Shown here: positions 1 through 5,543 of the stretch, in pieces
How the letters are laid out: each line of letters starts with the position of its first letter
Position numbering within the stretch: the stretch's first letter is position 1
Assembly (NCBI GenBank): GCA_030151105.1
Contig: JASLEN010000002.1
Span: forward strand, 1 to 5,543
DNA: 5,543 nucleotides
Direction: 5' to 3'
Source: Dysgonomonas sp.
Lineage (GTDB): Bacteria; Bacteroidota; Bacteroidia; Bacteroidales; Dysgonomonadaceae
Made by a program: the position numbers and the translations under genes
Notes under the pieces: generated by a model
Database searches by the model: none
The model's input: the letters and a program-made list of their open reading frames with translations, nothing else
Told to the model about the DNA's origin: nothing

Positions 1-1
1 A

Positions 2-775
2 GAAAACGCTTATGGTGCTATAGCAGAAAATCGAAAGTTCACACCTAGAGTAGGGTTAAACTATTCCATCAACAATTATATGGCTATATATGCTCTCTAT
101 GATAAAACTTTTATGCCTCAGTTGGGAAAACTAAAAAGTGGAGCTAAAGTGAAACCTTTGACAGGAAATAATATGGAACTAGGAATCAAAAAAGAATGGA
201 AAGAAGGCAGATGGAATACATCATTATCTGTGTATCGAATAATGAAGAACAATCAACTATCTAAGGATCCAGACAATGTGGTAGGCGAGAACTATGTTCT
301 CCAATTTGGACAAACTAAAACACAAGGAATAGAATTTGATCTCAAAGGGGAAATCGTTAAAGGATTAAACTTGATAACGAATTATGCTTTCACAGACTCT
401 AAAATAACTAAATCGACCACTCTCTATGAAAAAGGAACACCTCTGTCTGGTTTTGCCAAACATACACTTAATGCTTGGCTAAACTTCCGTTTTCAAGAAG
501 GCGCATTAAAGAACTTAGGTATATCTGCAGGAGCTATGTATATGGCAGATCGTTCGACATGGTCCTTTGGTGAAAGAGGGGCTGAGAAACTGCCAAACTA
601 TTTCAGACTAGATGCAGCTTTGTCATGGAGCAAAGATCGATTAGGAATAAATCTAAATGTGTACAATTTATTAGATACTTACCTATATAATGGAGGCTCT
701 CATTCTGGAGGATTCTATTATTGGAGACCTGAATCACCTCGAAACTTTAGATTAAGTACAACATATAACTTCTAA
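2..775 (+). CDS. TonB-dependent siderophore-type outer membrane receptor, C-terminal part (5' truncated by window edge)
   Basis: The reading frame is open from base 2, so the first ATG at 80 is internal and the gene begins upstream of the window; 257 residues of a protein normally near 700-800 are visible. They form the last part of the beta barrel: alternating amphipathic strands, the block PLTGNNMELGIKKEW (residues 52-66) matching the family pattern 'P..g...ElGiK.e', a later QGIEFDLKGEI segment, LPNYFRLDAALSW, and NVYNLLDTYLYNG. The chain ends in YNF, the terminal aromatic residue expected of a barrel recognised by the BAM machinery. The pattern is that of siderophore receptors of the FhuA/FpvA type rather than SusC-like glycan receptors. 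The plug and TonB box are outside the window, so the ligand cannot be read. It is the first visible gene of the + strand operon; its stop is 4 nt before the MFS start. Ferric siderophore is the best guess; heme or a cobalamin-like ligand is possible. Confidence 0.93.
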   Translation, partial: ENAYGAIAENRKFTPRVGLNYSINNYMAIYALYDKTFMPQLGKLKSGAKVKPLTGNNMELGIKKEWKEGRWNTSLSVYRIMKNNQLSKDPDNVVGENYVLQFGQTKTQGIEFDLKGEIVKGLNLITNYAFTDSKITKSTTLYEKGTPLSGFAKHTLNAWLNFRFQEGALKNLGISAGAMYMADRSTWSFGERGAEKLPNYFRLDAALSWSKDRLGINLNVYNLLDTYLYNGGSHSGGFYYWRPESPRNFRLSTTYNF

Positions 776-779
776 CTAA

Positions 780-2171
780 ATGATGTCTAAAACAAATAAA
801 AGGATAGTGCTGTCAATATTATTGACAGCCACTATACTATCACCTCTCGATTTCTATATTGTCAATCTAGCACTGACTCCCATAGAAGAGGGTCTCAATG
901 CTAGTGCATCACATTTGCAGATGATTATTTCATTCTACACCTCTGCCTATGCTGTATTCCAAATTACAGGAGGAAGATTAGGTGATTTACTTGGTCGCAA
1001 ACAAATGTTTATAGCAGGACTCTCTGGATTTATTCTTTCATCCGCCTTGTGTGGCTTTGCTCCCACAGCATGGACGCTCATCATCGGACGTGTTTTGCAA
1101 GGCGTATCTGGAGCCATCATGGCTCCACAAGTGTTGGCTCTAATGCACACTGTTTTTTCTGAAAGAGAACAGCCTTTGGTAATGGGTTTATATAGCTTTT
1201 CATTTGGATTGGCCGCAGTATTGGGGCAACTTCTAGGAGGAGTGCTTATTTCGATGAATATCTTGGGACTGGGCTGGAAAATAATTTTCCTTATCAATCT
1301 CCCTATTGGCTTATTAGCTCTCGTAGGAGCCATTGTGTTTATACCTAAACAAAAACGAAGCGGAGCAAAAGAGTCTATTGACTGGGTCGGAATCATTTTA
1401 TTGTCACTCTGCTTAGGACTTGTCATCTATCCTCTAACACAAGGAATGGAAGCTGGATGGTCAGCTTGGGTAATCATCACTTTGGCAATGAGCGTCCCTA
1501 CGTTTATATTATTTGTACTATACGAAAAATGGCTGGCTAGAAATGATAAAAAGCCATTGATTGACATTGCTGTTTTTCAAAATAGAAATCTTGTATTGGG
1601 TGCAAGTATAGCATTTTTGTTCTATTGTAGTGGAATATTTTATCTAGGACTAGGTATCTATTTGCAAAAAGGCTTGAGTTGGACTTCGGTAGAGGCTGGT
1701 CTAGCAATCATGCCATTTGGAGTTGGTTTTGTACTGTCATCTCTCATTTCTGTAAGTCTAACAAAAAGGATAGGTAATCGCATTTTGAATCTAGGTTTGT
1801 TTACTTACGGACTAGGATTTGCTCTTATTATAATAGCTCTATCATTTGAGCCTACAACTGGATTGACATTCTATTCAGGTTTGTTTGCAGCTGGATTAGG
1901 AATGGGTTTAACCTTATCCTCTATTGTACGAATAAGTTTGCATCGAGTGCAAGAACGCTTTGTGGGGCTAGCCTCAGGCGTAATCAATTCTGCTTTACAA
2001 ATAGGCTCAGCAATTGGAGTAGCAGCTATCGGCGGTCTATTCTTCTGGTGGAGTGAAACTCTGGGTTATGCCAAAGCATTTCAAGGCTCATTATTAATTG
2101 TTGTTGGATTATTGATTGTCGCATCTATGTTGGCTTATATATTGGTTGCAAAGCAAAAGGAACATGAATAA
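780..2171 (+). CDS. DHA2-family (EmrB/QacA-like) 14-helix MFS transporter
   Basis: Inner-membrane secondary transporter of 463 aa, probably a proton-driven exporter. About 14 hydrophobic helices can be placed (near residues 9-31, 47-66, 76-94, 98-120, 135-158, 166-188, 203-220, 229-248, 270-295, 303-325, 334-354, 361-382, 397-423, 434-456), the count that defines DHA2. Family motifs are present: motif D1 LDFYIVNLALTP (24-35), motif A GRLGDLLGRK (65-74), motif B with Arg104 in IIGRVLQGVSGAIMAP (101-116), and motif C at 149-154 as GQLLGG, where the usual GPxxGG proline is Gln150. Two adjacent ATGs (780, 783) are possible starts; 780 is taken because it is nearest the receptor stop, but this is not decided. 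The stop overlaps the next gene's ATG by 8 nt. Its place inside a siderophore-uptake operon suggests it moves the siderophore, its stripped form or a related toxic molecule; drug efflux is the alternative. The substrate is inferred, not seen. Confidence 0.9.
   Translation: MMSKTNKRIVLSILLTATILSPLDFYIVNLALTPIEEGLNASASHLQMIISFYTSAYAVFQITGGRLGDLLGRKQMFIAGLSGFILSSALCGFAPTAWTLIIGRVLQGVSGAIMAPQVLALMHTVFSEREQPLVMGLYSFSFGLAAVLGQLLGGVLISMNILGLGWKIIFLINLPIGLLALVGAIVFIPKQKRSGAKESIDWVGIILLSLCLGLVIYPLTQGMEAGWSAWVIITLAMSVPTFILFVLYEKWLARNDKKPLIDIAVFQNRNLVLGASIAFLFYCSGIFYLGLGIYLQKGLSWTSVEAGLAIMPFGVGFVLSSLISVSLTKRIGNRILNLGLFTYGLGFALIIIALSFEPTTGLTFYSGLFAAGLGMGLTLSSIVRISLHRVQERFVGLASGVINSALQIGSAIGVAAIGGLFFWWSETLGYAKAFQGSLLIVVGLLIVASMLAYILVAKQKEHE
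804..835 (+). repeat. Strong inverted repeat (hairpin) just inside the MFS gene start
   Basis: Arms GCTGTCAAT (809-817) and ATTGACAGC (821-829) are perfect complements around a 3-nt ATT loop. After one bulged C (830) the pairing continues for five more pairs, ATAGT (804-808) with ACTAT (831-835), giving 14 pairs in all. It begins 24 nt after the A of the first MFS ATG and lies wholly in coding sequence (residues I9-I19). No T tract follows, so it is not an intrinsic terminator. It could be an mRNA hairpin affecting translation or processing at the receptor/MFS junction, or a DNA palindrome bound by a regulator. The structure is seen directly; any function is inference. Confidence 0.55.
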
Positions 2172-3051
2172 ATATCTCATATTTACTCTATGCGTTTTGT
2201 TGATGATCTCTTGCAATACGAAGAGCTTAAAAGGCATAAACTGTGATGAACCTCAAAGAGTGGTTGTCGTAGGGCAGTCTGCTTTAGAATTTATGATTGG
2301 CTTCGATTTGCAAAATAAAATAGTAGGTATTGCCCAAATTGATTCAGAGAATGAAGCATTCGAAAAAGAAATTGAACGACTTCCTATCATCACTCGGCAA
2401 TGGCCTTCCAAAGAGTCTATTTTAGCCCTCAAGCCCGATCTCATTTATGCAATGGAATCAGCCTTTAGGGATGAAAGATTGGGGAATACTGACTTTTGGG
2501 AGCAAAGAGGTATTCGAACGTGTTTGGTGAATGATTTTTCGATTGATAAGAATCTTTCTCTATATAAAGAAGACCTCGTTGTTTCTGGAAAAATATTTGG
2601 AAAAGAAATAGAAGTTCAAAACTTTATTGCTGGTCTAAACAAGCTCCAAATGTCAATCAAAGAGGCAGCAAGTCTCAAGAATCAACATCCAAAGATTTTG
2701 TTTCTTGCATGTGTAGGCTCTACTTACTATTACTATCCTCCTACCTTGTGTATTTTGGATGAAGTGATAGAAGGTTGTGGTGGTCAATACATCAATTTGG
2801 GTACTCAGGGAATCATACTTTCTACAGAAGCAATAATAAAGGCTAATCCTGACAAAATCATAATAAGTAATTATAGATATTCTGATGCAAATGAAGTCAA
2901 AAATAAACTTTTAGAGAATACACATTTTAGATTCATGTCAGCTATCAAGAACAAAGAGGTAATGGCTGTAGATTACACGAATGCTGTTAGTGGTAGTCTC
3001 AATCTTCCCGAAATATATCAATCAGTATTTTCCTTCATACACAATCAATAA
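2164..3051 (+). CDS. ABC transporter substrate-binding lipoprotein, FepB/BtuF-like (Peripla_BP_2)
   Basis: Periplasmic capture component of a metal-chelate ABC importer, 295 aa. The ATG at 2164 is chosen because it gives a clean lipoprotein signal: short basic start MNK, hydrophobic stretch, then lipobox LMISC with Cys17 as the lipidated residue. An in-frame ATG at 2116 would put 16 extra residues, mostly encoded inside the MFS gene, before this signal. No acidic run follows the cysteine, so the Bacteroidota surface-export signal is not evident and the protein probably faces the periplasm. Family hallmarks: RVVVVG (32-37), ILALKPDLIYA (86-96), PKILFLA in the second lobe (176-182), LDEVIEGCGG (198-207), and STEAIIKANPDKIII (220-234). 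These fit the class III binding-protein fold for siderophores, heme or cobalamin. The start overlaps the MFS stop by 8 nt (ATGAATAA), and the permease starts 13 nt after its stop. The ligand cannot be assigned from sequence. Confidence 0.92.
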   Translation: MNKYLIFTLCVLLMISCNTKSLKGINCDEPQRVVVVGQSALEFMIGFDLQNKIVGIAQIDSENEAFEKEIERLPIITRQWPSKESILALKPDLIYAMESAFRDERLGNTDFWEQRGIRTCLVNDFSIDKNLSLYKEDLVVSGKIFGKEIEVQNFIAGLNKLQMSIKEAASLKNQHPKILFLACVGSTYYYYPPTLCILDEVIEGCGGQYINLGTQGIILSTEAIIKANPDKIIISNYRYSDANEVKNKLLENTHFRFMSAIKNKEVMAVDYTNAVSGSLNLPEIYQSVFSFIHNQ

Positions 3052-3064
3052 TTTAGCAATAATA

Positions 3065-4102
3065 ATGAAATTCAAAATGAGTTTTATACTCCTTCTGTTA
3101 GGTCTAACACTTCTTCTATCCATCGTTATTTCTTGTTCAATAGGGCAATTGGATATCTCTATTTCCGAAATCAGCAAGACCATCTTAACTCCTCTTTTCA
3201 GTTACGATTTTGAAAATAAGGATTTATATGCAGATGTTATCTTCAATCTTCGACTACCTCGCATCATCTTAGCTGCACTAGTTGGTTGTGGATTGGCAAT
3301 GTGTGGTTCAGTAATGCAGGTATCGGTGCAAAACCCATTAGCAGACCCATATATTTTGGGCATTTCATCAGGAGCGTCTTTGGGTGCTACTTTTTCAATT
3401 CTATTAGGCTGGGGAGTAGGTACAGTTGTAGGTGAATTGGGTGTCGCTGTTTGGGCTTTTAGTGGAGCAATTATTGCTATTGCTTTTGTGTTCTTTGTTG
3501 CTGGATTCAAAAATAAGATTTCATCCGTAAGGCTCATTCTTGCAGGAGTTATAATAAATACCTTGTGTATATCTCTTTCTAATTTTTTAGTCTATTTTGC
3601 ACAAGATGCAGAAGGTATCCGTTCTGTTGCATTTTGGACTATGGGAAGCCTAGCAAATGCAAATTGGGGGCAAGTAAAAACACTTTCAATACTACTAGCT
3701 ATTTGCTCAATCTATCTTATCTCGCAACGGAAAATAATGAATATTATGCTCAATGGAGATGAAATAGCTATAACATTGGGAGTGGATGGAAATCTGTATC
3801 GAAAAATATTCATGGCAATAGTCGCAATTCTTACAGGATATATGGTTGCCAACTGTGGAGTTATTGGATTTGTAGGACTAACAATCCCTCATATTATTAG
3901 AGGTATAATGAAAACTTCAGATAACAAATATCTACCCATAATAATGCTAACAGGAGCTATATTCTTAGTTTGGGCAGATTTTCTATCACGCACATTAGTA
4001 GAAAATGGAGAAATTCCTATTGGCATTATTACATCTATAATAGGCACACCTCTTTTCCTCTTTGTTTTTGTACAAAAAGGATATGGATTTAATAAGAATT
4101 GA
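3065..4102 (+). CDS. FecCD/BtuC-family ABC transporter permease
   Basis: Inner-membrane channel subunit of a siderophore, heme or cobalamin importer, 345 aa, close to BtuC and FepD in length. The ATG at 3065 is preferred over one at 2981, which lies deep in the preceding gene, because it leads directly into the first helix (about 7-27); ATG 3077 is a possible alternative. Hallmarks are RLPR (63-66), the QNPLADPYILGISSGA block (89-104), the coupling region GDEIAITLGV (231-240) that docks on the ATPase, GVIGFVGLTIPHIIR (265-279) and GEIPIGIITSIIGTPLF (315-331). Hydrophobic segments fit the ten-helix topology of the family. Only one permease gene is present, so the transporter is expected to be a homodimer paired with two copies of the downstream ATPase. 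There is no Shine-Dalgarno sequence before the start, as is usual for Bacteroidota. Confidence 0.95.
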   Translation: MKFKMSFILLLLGLTLLLSIVISCSIGQLDISISEISKTILTPLFSYDFENKDLYADVIFNLRLPRIILAALVGCGLAMCGSVMQVSVQNPLADPYILGISSGASLGATFSILLGWGVGTVVGELGVAVWAFSGAIIAIAFVFFVAGFKNKISSVRLILAGVIINTLCISLSNFLVYFAQDAEGIRSVAFWTMGSLANANWGQVKTLSILLAICSIYLISQRKIMNIMLNGDEIAITLGVDGNLYRKIFMAIVAILTGYMVANCGVIGFVGLTIPHIIRGIMKTSDNKYLPIIMLTGAIFLVWADFLSRTLVENGEIPIGIITSIIGTPLFLFVFVQKGYGFNKN

Positions 4103-4103
4103 A

Positions 4104-4874
4104 ATGGAATTGAGAGTCGAAAATTTGAAAGTAAACATTGGAGAGAGACAAATAGTCAAAGATATATCGCTAATGGTTGCAGAAAATCAGTTTGTGGGGT
4201 TGATTGGTCCCAATGGTAGTGGAAAATCTACATTATTGAAGGCAATCTATAAGGTACTCAAACCTCAGAGTGGAACTATATATTTGGATAAAGAAGATCT
4301 GTTGAAGTCTAGTTATAAAACTGTTGCACAATCGATGTCGGTAGTGAGCCAATTCAATAATATGGATTTTGATTTCTCGGTGTATGATATGGTGATGATG
4401 GGGCGTAGCCCTCACAAGAAAACCTTTGATAAAACTAGTGAACAAGATCACCTCTTTGTCACTAATCTCATTCACTTTATGGATTTAGATAGATATATCC
4501 ACCAAAGTTTCACCTCTCTCTCTGGAGGTGAAAAGCAGCGAGTAATATTTGCTAGAGCATTAGCACAACAGCCTCAGTTCTTAGTATTAGATGAACCTTC
4601 CAATCATTTAGATATCAAGTACCAGCTAAAGGTGTTCTCTATCATCAAAGCTTTGAAGATAAGCTCTATTGCTGCCATACATGATATGTCATTAGCATCT
4701 ACTTATTGTGATATTATTTATGTAATCAAGGATGGAGAAATAGTTGCCTCAGGCAAACCAAGAGAAGTTATTACTTCAGAACTCATCAGAAAGGTGTATG
4801 ATGTGGATGCAGAAATAATTAAACGTGGAGGGAATGTGATTATAAACTATATTACTGAAGATGATTTTTTGTAG
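4104..4874 (+). CDS. ABC transporter ATPase, FecE/FepC/BtuD-like
   Basis: Cytoplasmic ATPase that drives the metal-chelate importer, 256 aa, the normal size for FecE/FepC-type proteins. All nucleotide-binding motifs are intact: Walker A GPNGSGKST (35-43), Q-loop Gln83 in VVSQFN, the family-typical MGRSPH (99-104), signature LSGGEKQR (139-146), Walker B FLVLDEP with Asp163 and Glu164, D-loop SNHLD (166-170), and H-loop His193 in AIHD. The start at 4104 begins with MELRVENLKVNIG, the standard first strand, and lies 1 nt after the permease stop. Upstream in-frame ATGs at 4062 and 4083 would overlap the permease and add 14 or 7 residues; 4083 has an AAAAGG stretch just before it and cannot be excluded. 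This is the last gene of the + strand operon. Confidence 0.96.
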   Translation: MELRVENLKVNIGERQIVKDISLMVAENQFVGLIGPNGSGKSTLLKAIYKVLKPQSGTIYLDKEDLLKSSYKTVAQSMSVVSQFNNMDFDFSVYDMVMMGRSPHKKTFDKTSEQDHLFVTNLIHFMDLDRYIHQSFTSLSGGEKQRVIFARALAQQPQFLVLDEPSNHLDIKYQLKVFSIIKALKISSIAAIHDMSLASTYCDIIYVIKDGEIVASGKPREVITSELIRKVYDVDAEIIKRGGNVIINYITEDDFL

Positions 4875-4929
4875 AGCTTTATTAAGCAATGTGTTTTTGA
4901 GTCCGTGGTTTCGTTGGCTAACGATTTCG

Positions 4930-4971
4930 AAAAAAGGCAACTAATCTCTCTATCATAAGAGATCAGTTACC
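4930..4971 (-). terminator. Intrinsic terminator of the - strand ExbB/DUF2149 operon
   Basis: Read on the - strand, 10 nt beyond the DUF2149 stop, the transcript forms a 14-bp stem GGTAACTGATCTCT / AGAGATTAGTTGCC (+ strand arms 4958-4971 and 4936-4949) with an 8-nt loop, followed at once by six T (4935-4930). Two of the pairs are G-U wobbles. In + strand RNA those positions become C-A and A-C mismatches and no U run follows, so the element is directional and serves the - strand operon. Confidence 0.85.
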
Positions 4972-4980
4972 TTGCTTAGT

Positions 4981-5313
4981 CTATTCAGGGACATAAATTA
5001 TTTCACCATTTTCTAGTTCATATGCAATGCCTACCTTGCGTCCTTTAGCTCCTGAAGATTGCTCATTGGATGGTGTGTATTTATTAATCTTATTGCCTTC
5101 TTTGGTTATGATTTCCATATTTTCTTTCCCTGGATTTTTTACAATAGTGTAATCCTCTTGTGTGAAAACTTCTGTCATATTCATGTGCATCACCATTGCC
5201 ACCATGAGCGCAACTGCAAAAACCATTGCCACATCAAAAAGATTGACAATTACACTTAGTGGATCAGTATCCTCTTCTTTAGCAAATCTGCTTACTCTAC
5301 GTTGTCTTCTCAT
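4981..5313 (-). CDS. DUF2149 family protein, ExbD/TolR-like small membrane protein
   Basis: Small inner-membrane protein of 110 aa, probably the ExbD-like partner of the ExbB-like channel encoded just upstream. The N terminus is strongly basic (RRQRR, 2-6), followed by a single membrane helix at about 21-43. Asp27 in NLFDVAMVF stands where ExbD/TolR proteins carry the essential proton-pathway aspartate. The rest is a short periplasmic domain ending in a conserved-looking GIAYELENGEIIYVPE block (95-110). I recognise the sequence as DUF2149, a family found beside MotA/TolQ/ExbB proteins and CobN-like chelatases in Bacteroidales; family assignment is from memory. It overlaps the upstream gene by 4 nt (ATGA) and has a good Shine-Dalgarno sequence. 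The stator role is inferred from topology, the aspartate and the neighbour. It is shorter than typical ExbD (about 140 aa). Confidence 0.85.
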   Translation of the reverse strand: MRRQRRVSRFAKEEDTDPLSVIVNLFDVAMVFAVALMVAMVMHMNMTEVFTQEDYTIVKNPGKENMEIITKEGNKINKYTPSNEQSSGAKGRKVGIAYELENGEIIYVPE

Positions 5314-5543
5314 TTTGTCTCCTTATTCTCAGTTAATAAACGTGACACATAGTCTAGGTTATTTACATCTTTGGTGTACCAACGTTGTTTAAATTGTAGC
5401 GTAACCAAACCAATTGCAGATACCACCAAACCTACTACTGTAGTGGCAAACACAACTTGCATATTGTAAGCCATACCCGCAATATCGCCAGTTGATAGAC
5501 CAACTAATGCTGGACTCATAGCAATGAGTGTTCCAATAAGCCC
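5310..5543 (-). CDS. MotA/TolQ/ExbB proton channel family protein, C-terminal part (5' truncated by window edge)
   Basis: The frame is open to the window edge, so the ATG at 5519 is internal; 77 residues are visible. They begin GLIGTLIAMSPALVGL, the ExbB/TolQ second conserved helix with the Gly-Thr pair (4-5), continue through a short loop (STGDIAGMAY, 17-26), and enter a final helix VVFATTVVGLVVSAIGLV (30-47) with the conserved Ala-Thr (33-34) that lines the proton path. A basic, charged cytoplasmic tail follows (KQRWYTKDVNNLDY onwards). Such proteins form the ring that uses the proton motive force to power TonB- or Tol-type systems. The TGA stop overlaps the DUF2149 ATG. In Bacteroidales this pair often follows a CobN/HmuS-like chelatase and a TonB-dependent receptor, which would lie to the right of the window; that is expectation, not seen here. 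Confidence 0.9.
   Translation of the reverse strand, partial: GLIGTLIAMSPALVGLSTGDIAGMAYNMQVVFATTVVGLVVSAIGLVTLQFKQRWYTKDVNNLDYVSRLLTENKETK
5319..5324 (-). promoter_or_regulatory. Shine-Dalgarno site for the DUF2149 gene
   Basis: On the - strand AAGGAG is followed by 5 nt (ACAAA) and the ATG at 5313. It lies inside the last codons of the ExbB-like gene and fixes the DUF2149 start. It stands out because none of the five + strand genes has a well-spaced Shine-Dalgarno sequence, in line with Bacteroidota habits. Together with the ATGA overlap it suggests that efficient translation keeps the two membrane subunits in balance. Confidence 0.6.

Noticed and set aside
820..840. TTGACA followed by TATACT, resembling a sigma-70 promoter
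   Set aside because: The spacing is only about 5 nt and this consensus is not used by the Bacteroidota primary sigma factor; TTGACA is part of the inverted repeat.
947..1426. 159-aa open frame on the - strand
   Set aside because: It lies wholly inside the MFS gene, has no family resemblance and is explained as the antisense frame of a real membrane-protein gene.
3202..3537. 111-aa open frame on the - strand
   Set aside because: Antisense of the conserved FecCD core; proline/threonine-rich low-complexity translation with no neighbours or start signal.
4279..4286. TATATTTG matching the Bacteroidota -7 promoter consensus (TAnnTTTG)
   Set aside because: It lies inside the ATPase coding region and no gene starts downstream of it; such short AT-rich matches are common.
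4233..4475. 80-aa - strand open frame with a His-rich run (HHHHIIH)
   Set aside because: The histidines come from antisense reading of ATG-rich codons in the ATPase (VYDMVMMG); not a metal-binding protein.
4645..4656. 12-bp perfect palindrome TCAAAGCTTTGA inside the ATPase gene
   Set aside because: About one such palindrome is expected by chance in a window of this length, and it lies mid-gene with no regulatory context.
4876..4898. Possible + strand terminator (GCTT/AAGC hairpin and a TTTTT run)
   Set aside because: The stem has only 4 pairs and the T run is several bases away, so it is too weak to call.
5059..5259. 66-aa + strand open frame rich in Cys and His (CHIHVHHHCHH)
   Set aside because: It resembles a metal-binding peptide, but it is the antisense of the Met/Val-rich helix (MVAMVMHMNM) of the DUF2149 protein.

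Overview
The window looks like a chromosomal iron- or tetrapyrrole-acquisition region of a member of the Bacteroidota, most likely a Bacteroidales species. This is inferred from the low GC content, the near absence of Shine-Dalgarno sequences, the Bacteroidota-style lipoprotein and TonB-dependent receptor genes, and a MotA/TolQ/ExbB plus DUF2149 gene pair. That pair is familiar from Bacteroidales beside CobN/HmuS-type chelatase genes. The species cannot be named from the sequence alone.

Left and centre (about 2-4874, + strand): a tightly packed five-gene operon whose 5' end lies outside the window. It holds the C-terminal part of a TonB-dependent siderophore-type outer membrane receptor, a 14-helix DHA2-type major facilitator transporter, a periplasmic-binding-protein lipoprotein, a FecCD/BtuC-type permease and a FecE/BtuD-type ATPase. 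Junctions are +4 nt, an 8-nt overlap, +13 nt and +1 nt, so the genes are almost certainly co-transcribed and partly translationally coupled. Together they give a route from the outside of the cell to the cytoplasm: the receptor crosses the outer membrane, the lipoprotein captures the ligand in the periplasm, and the ABC permease/ATPase imports it. The MFS protein is the unusual member and more likely exports something than imports it.

Right (4981-5543, - strand): the 3' end of a second, convergent operon. It holds the C-terminal part of an ExbB/TolQ-like proton-channel protein, overlapped by ATGA with a small DUF2149 protein that resembles ExbD (one membrane helix with an aspartate). This pair is probably a dedicated energising motor for TonB-type transport. 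A clear intrinsic terminator for this operon sits in the 106-bp convergent gap at 4875-4980.

Besides the genes, a strong inverted repeat lies just inside the start of the MFS gene (804-835). No RNA genes, insertion sequences, CRISPR arrays or origins were seen.
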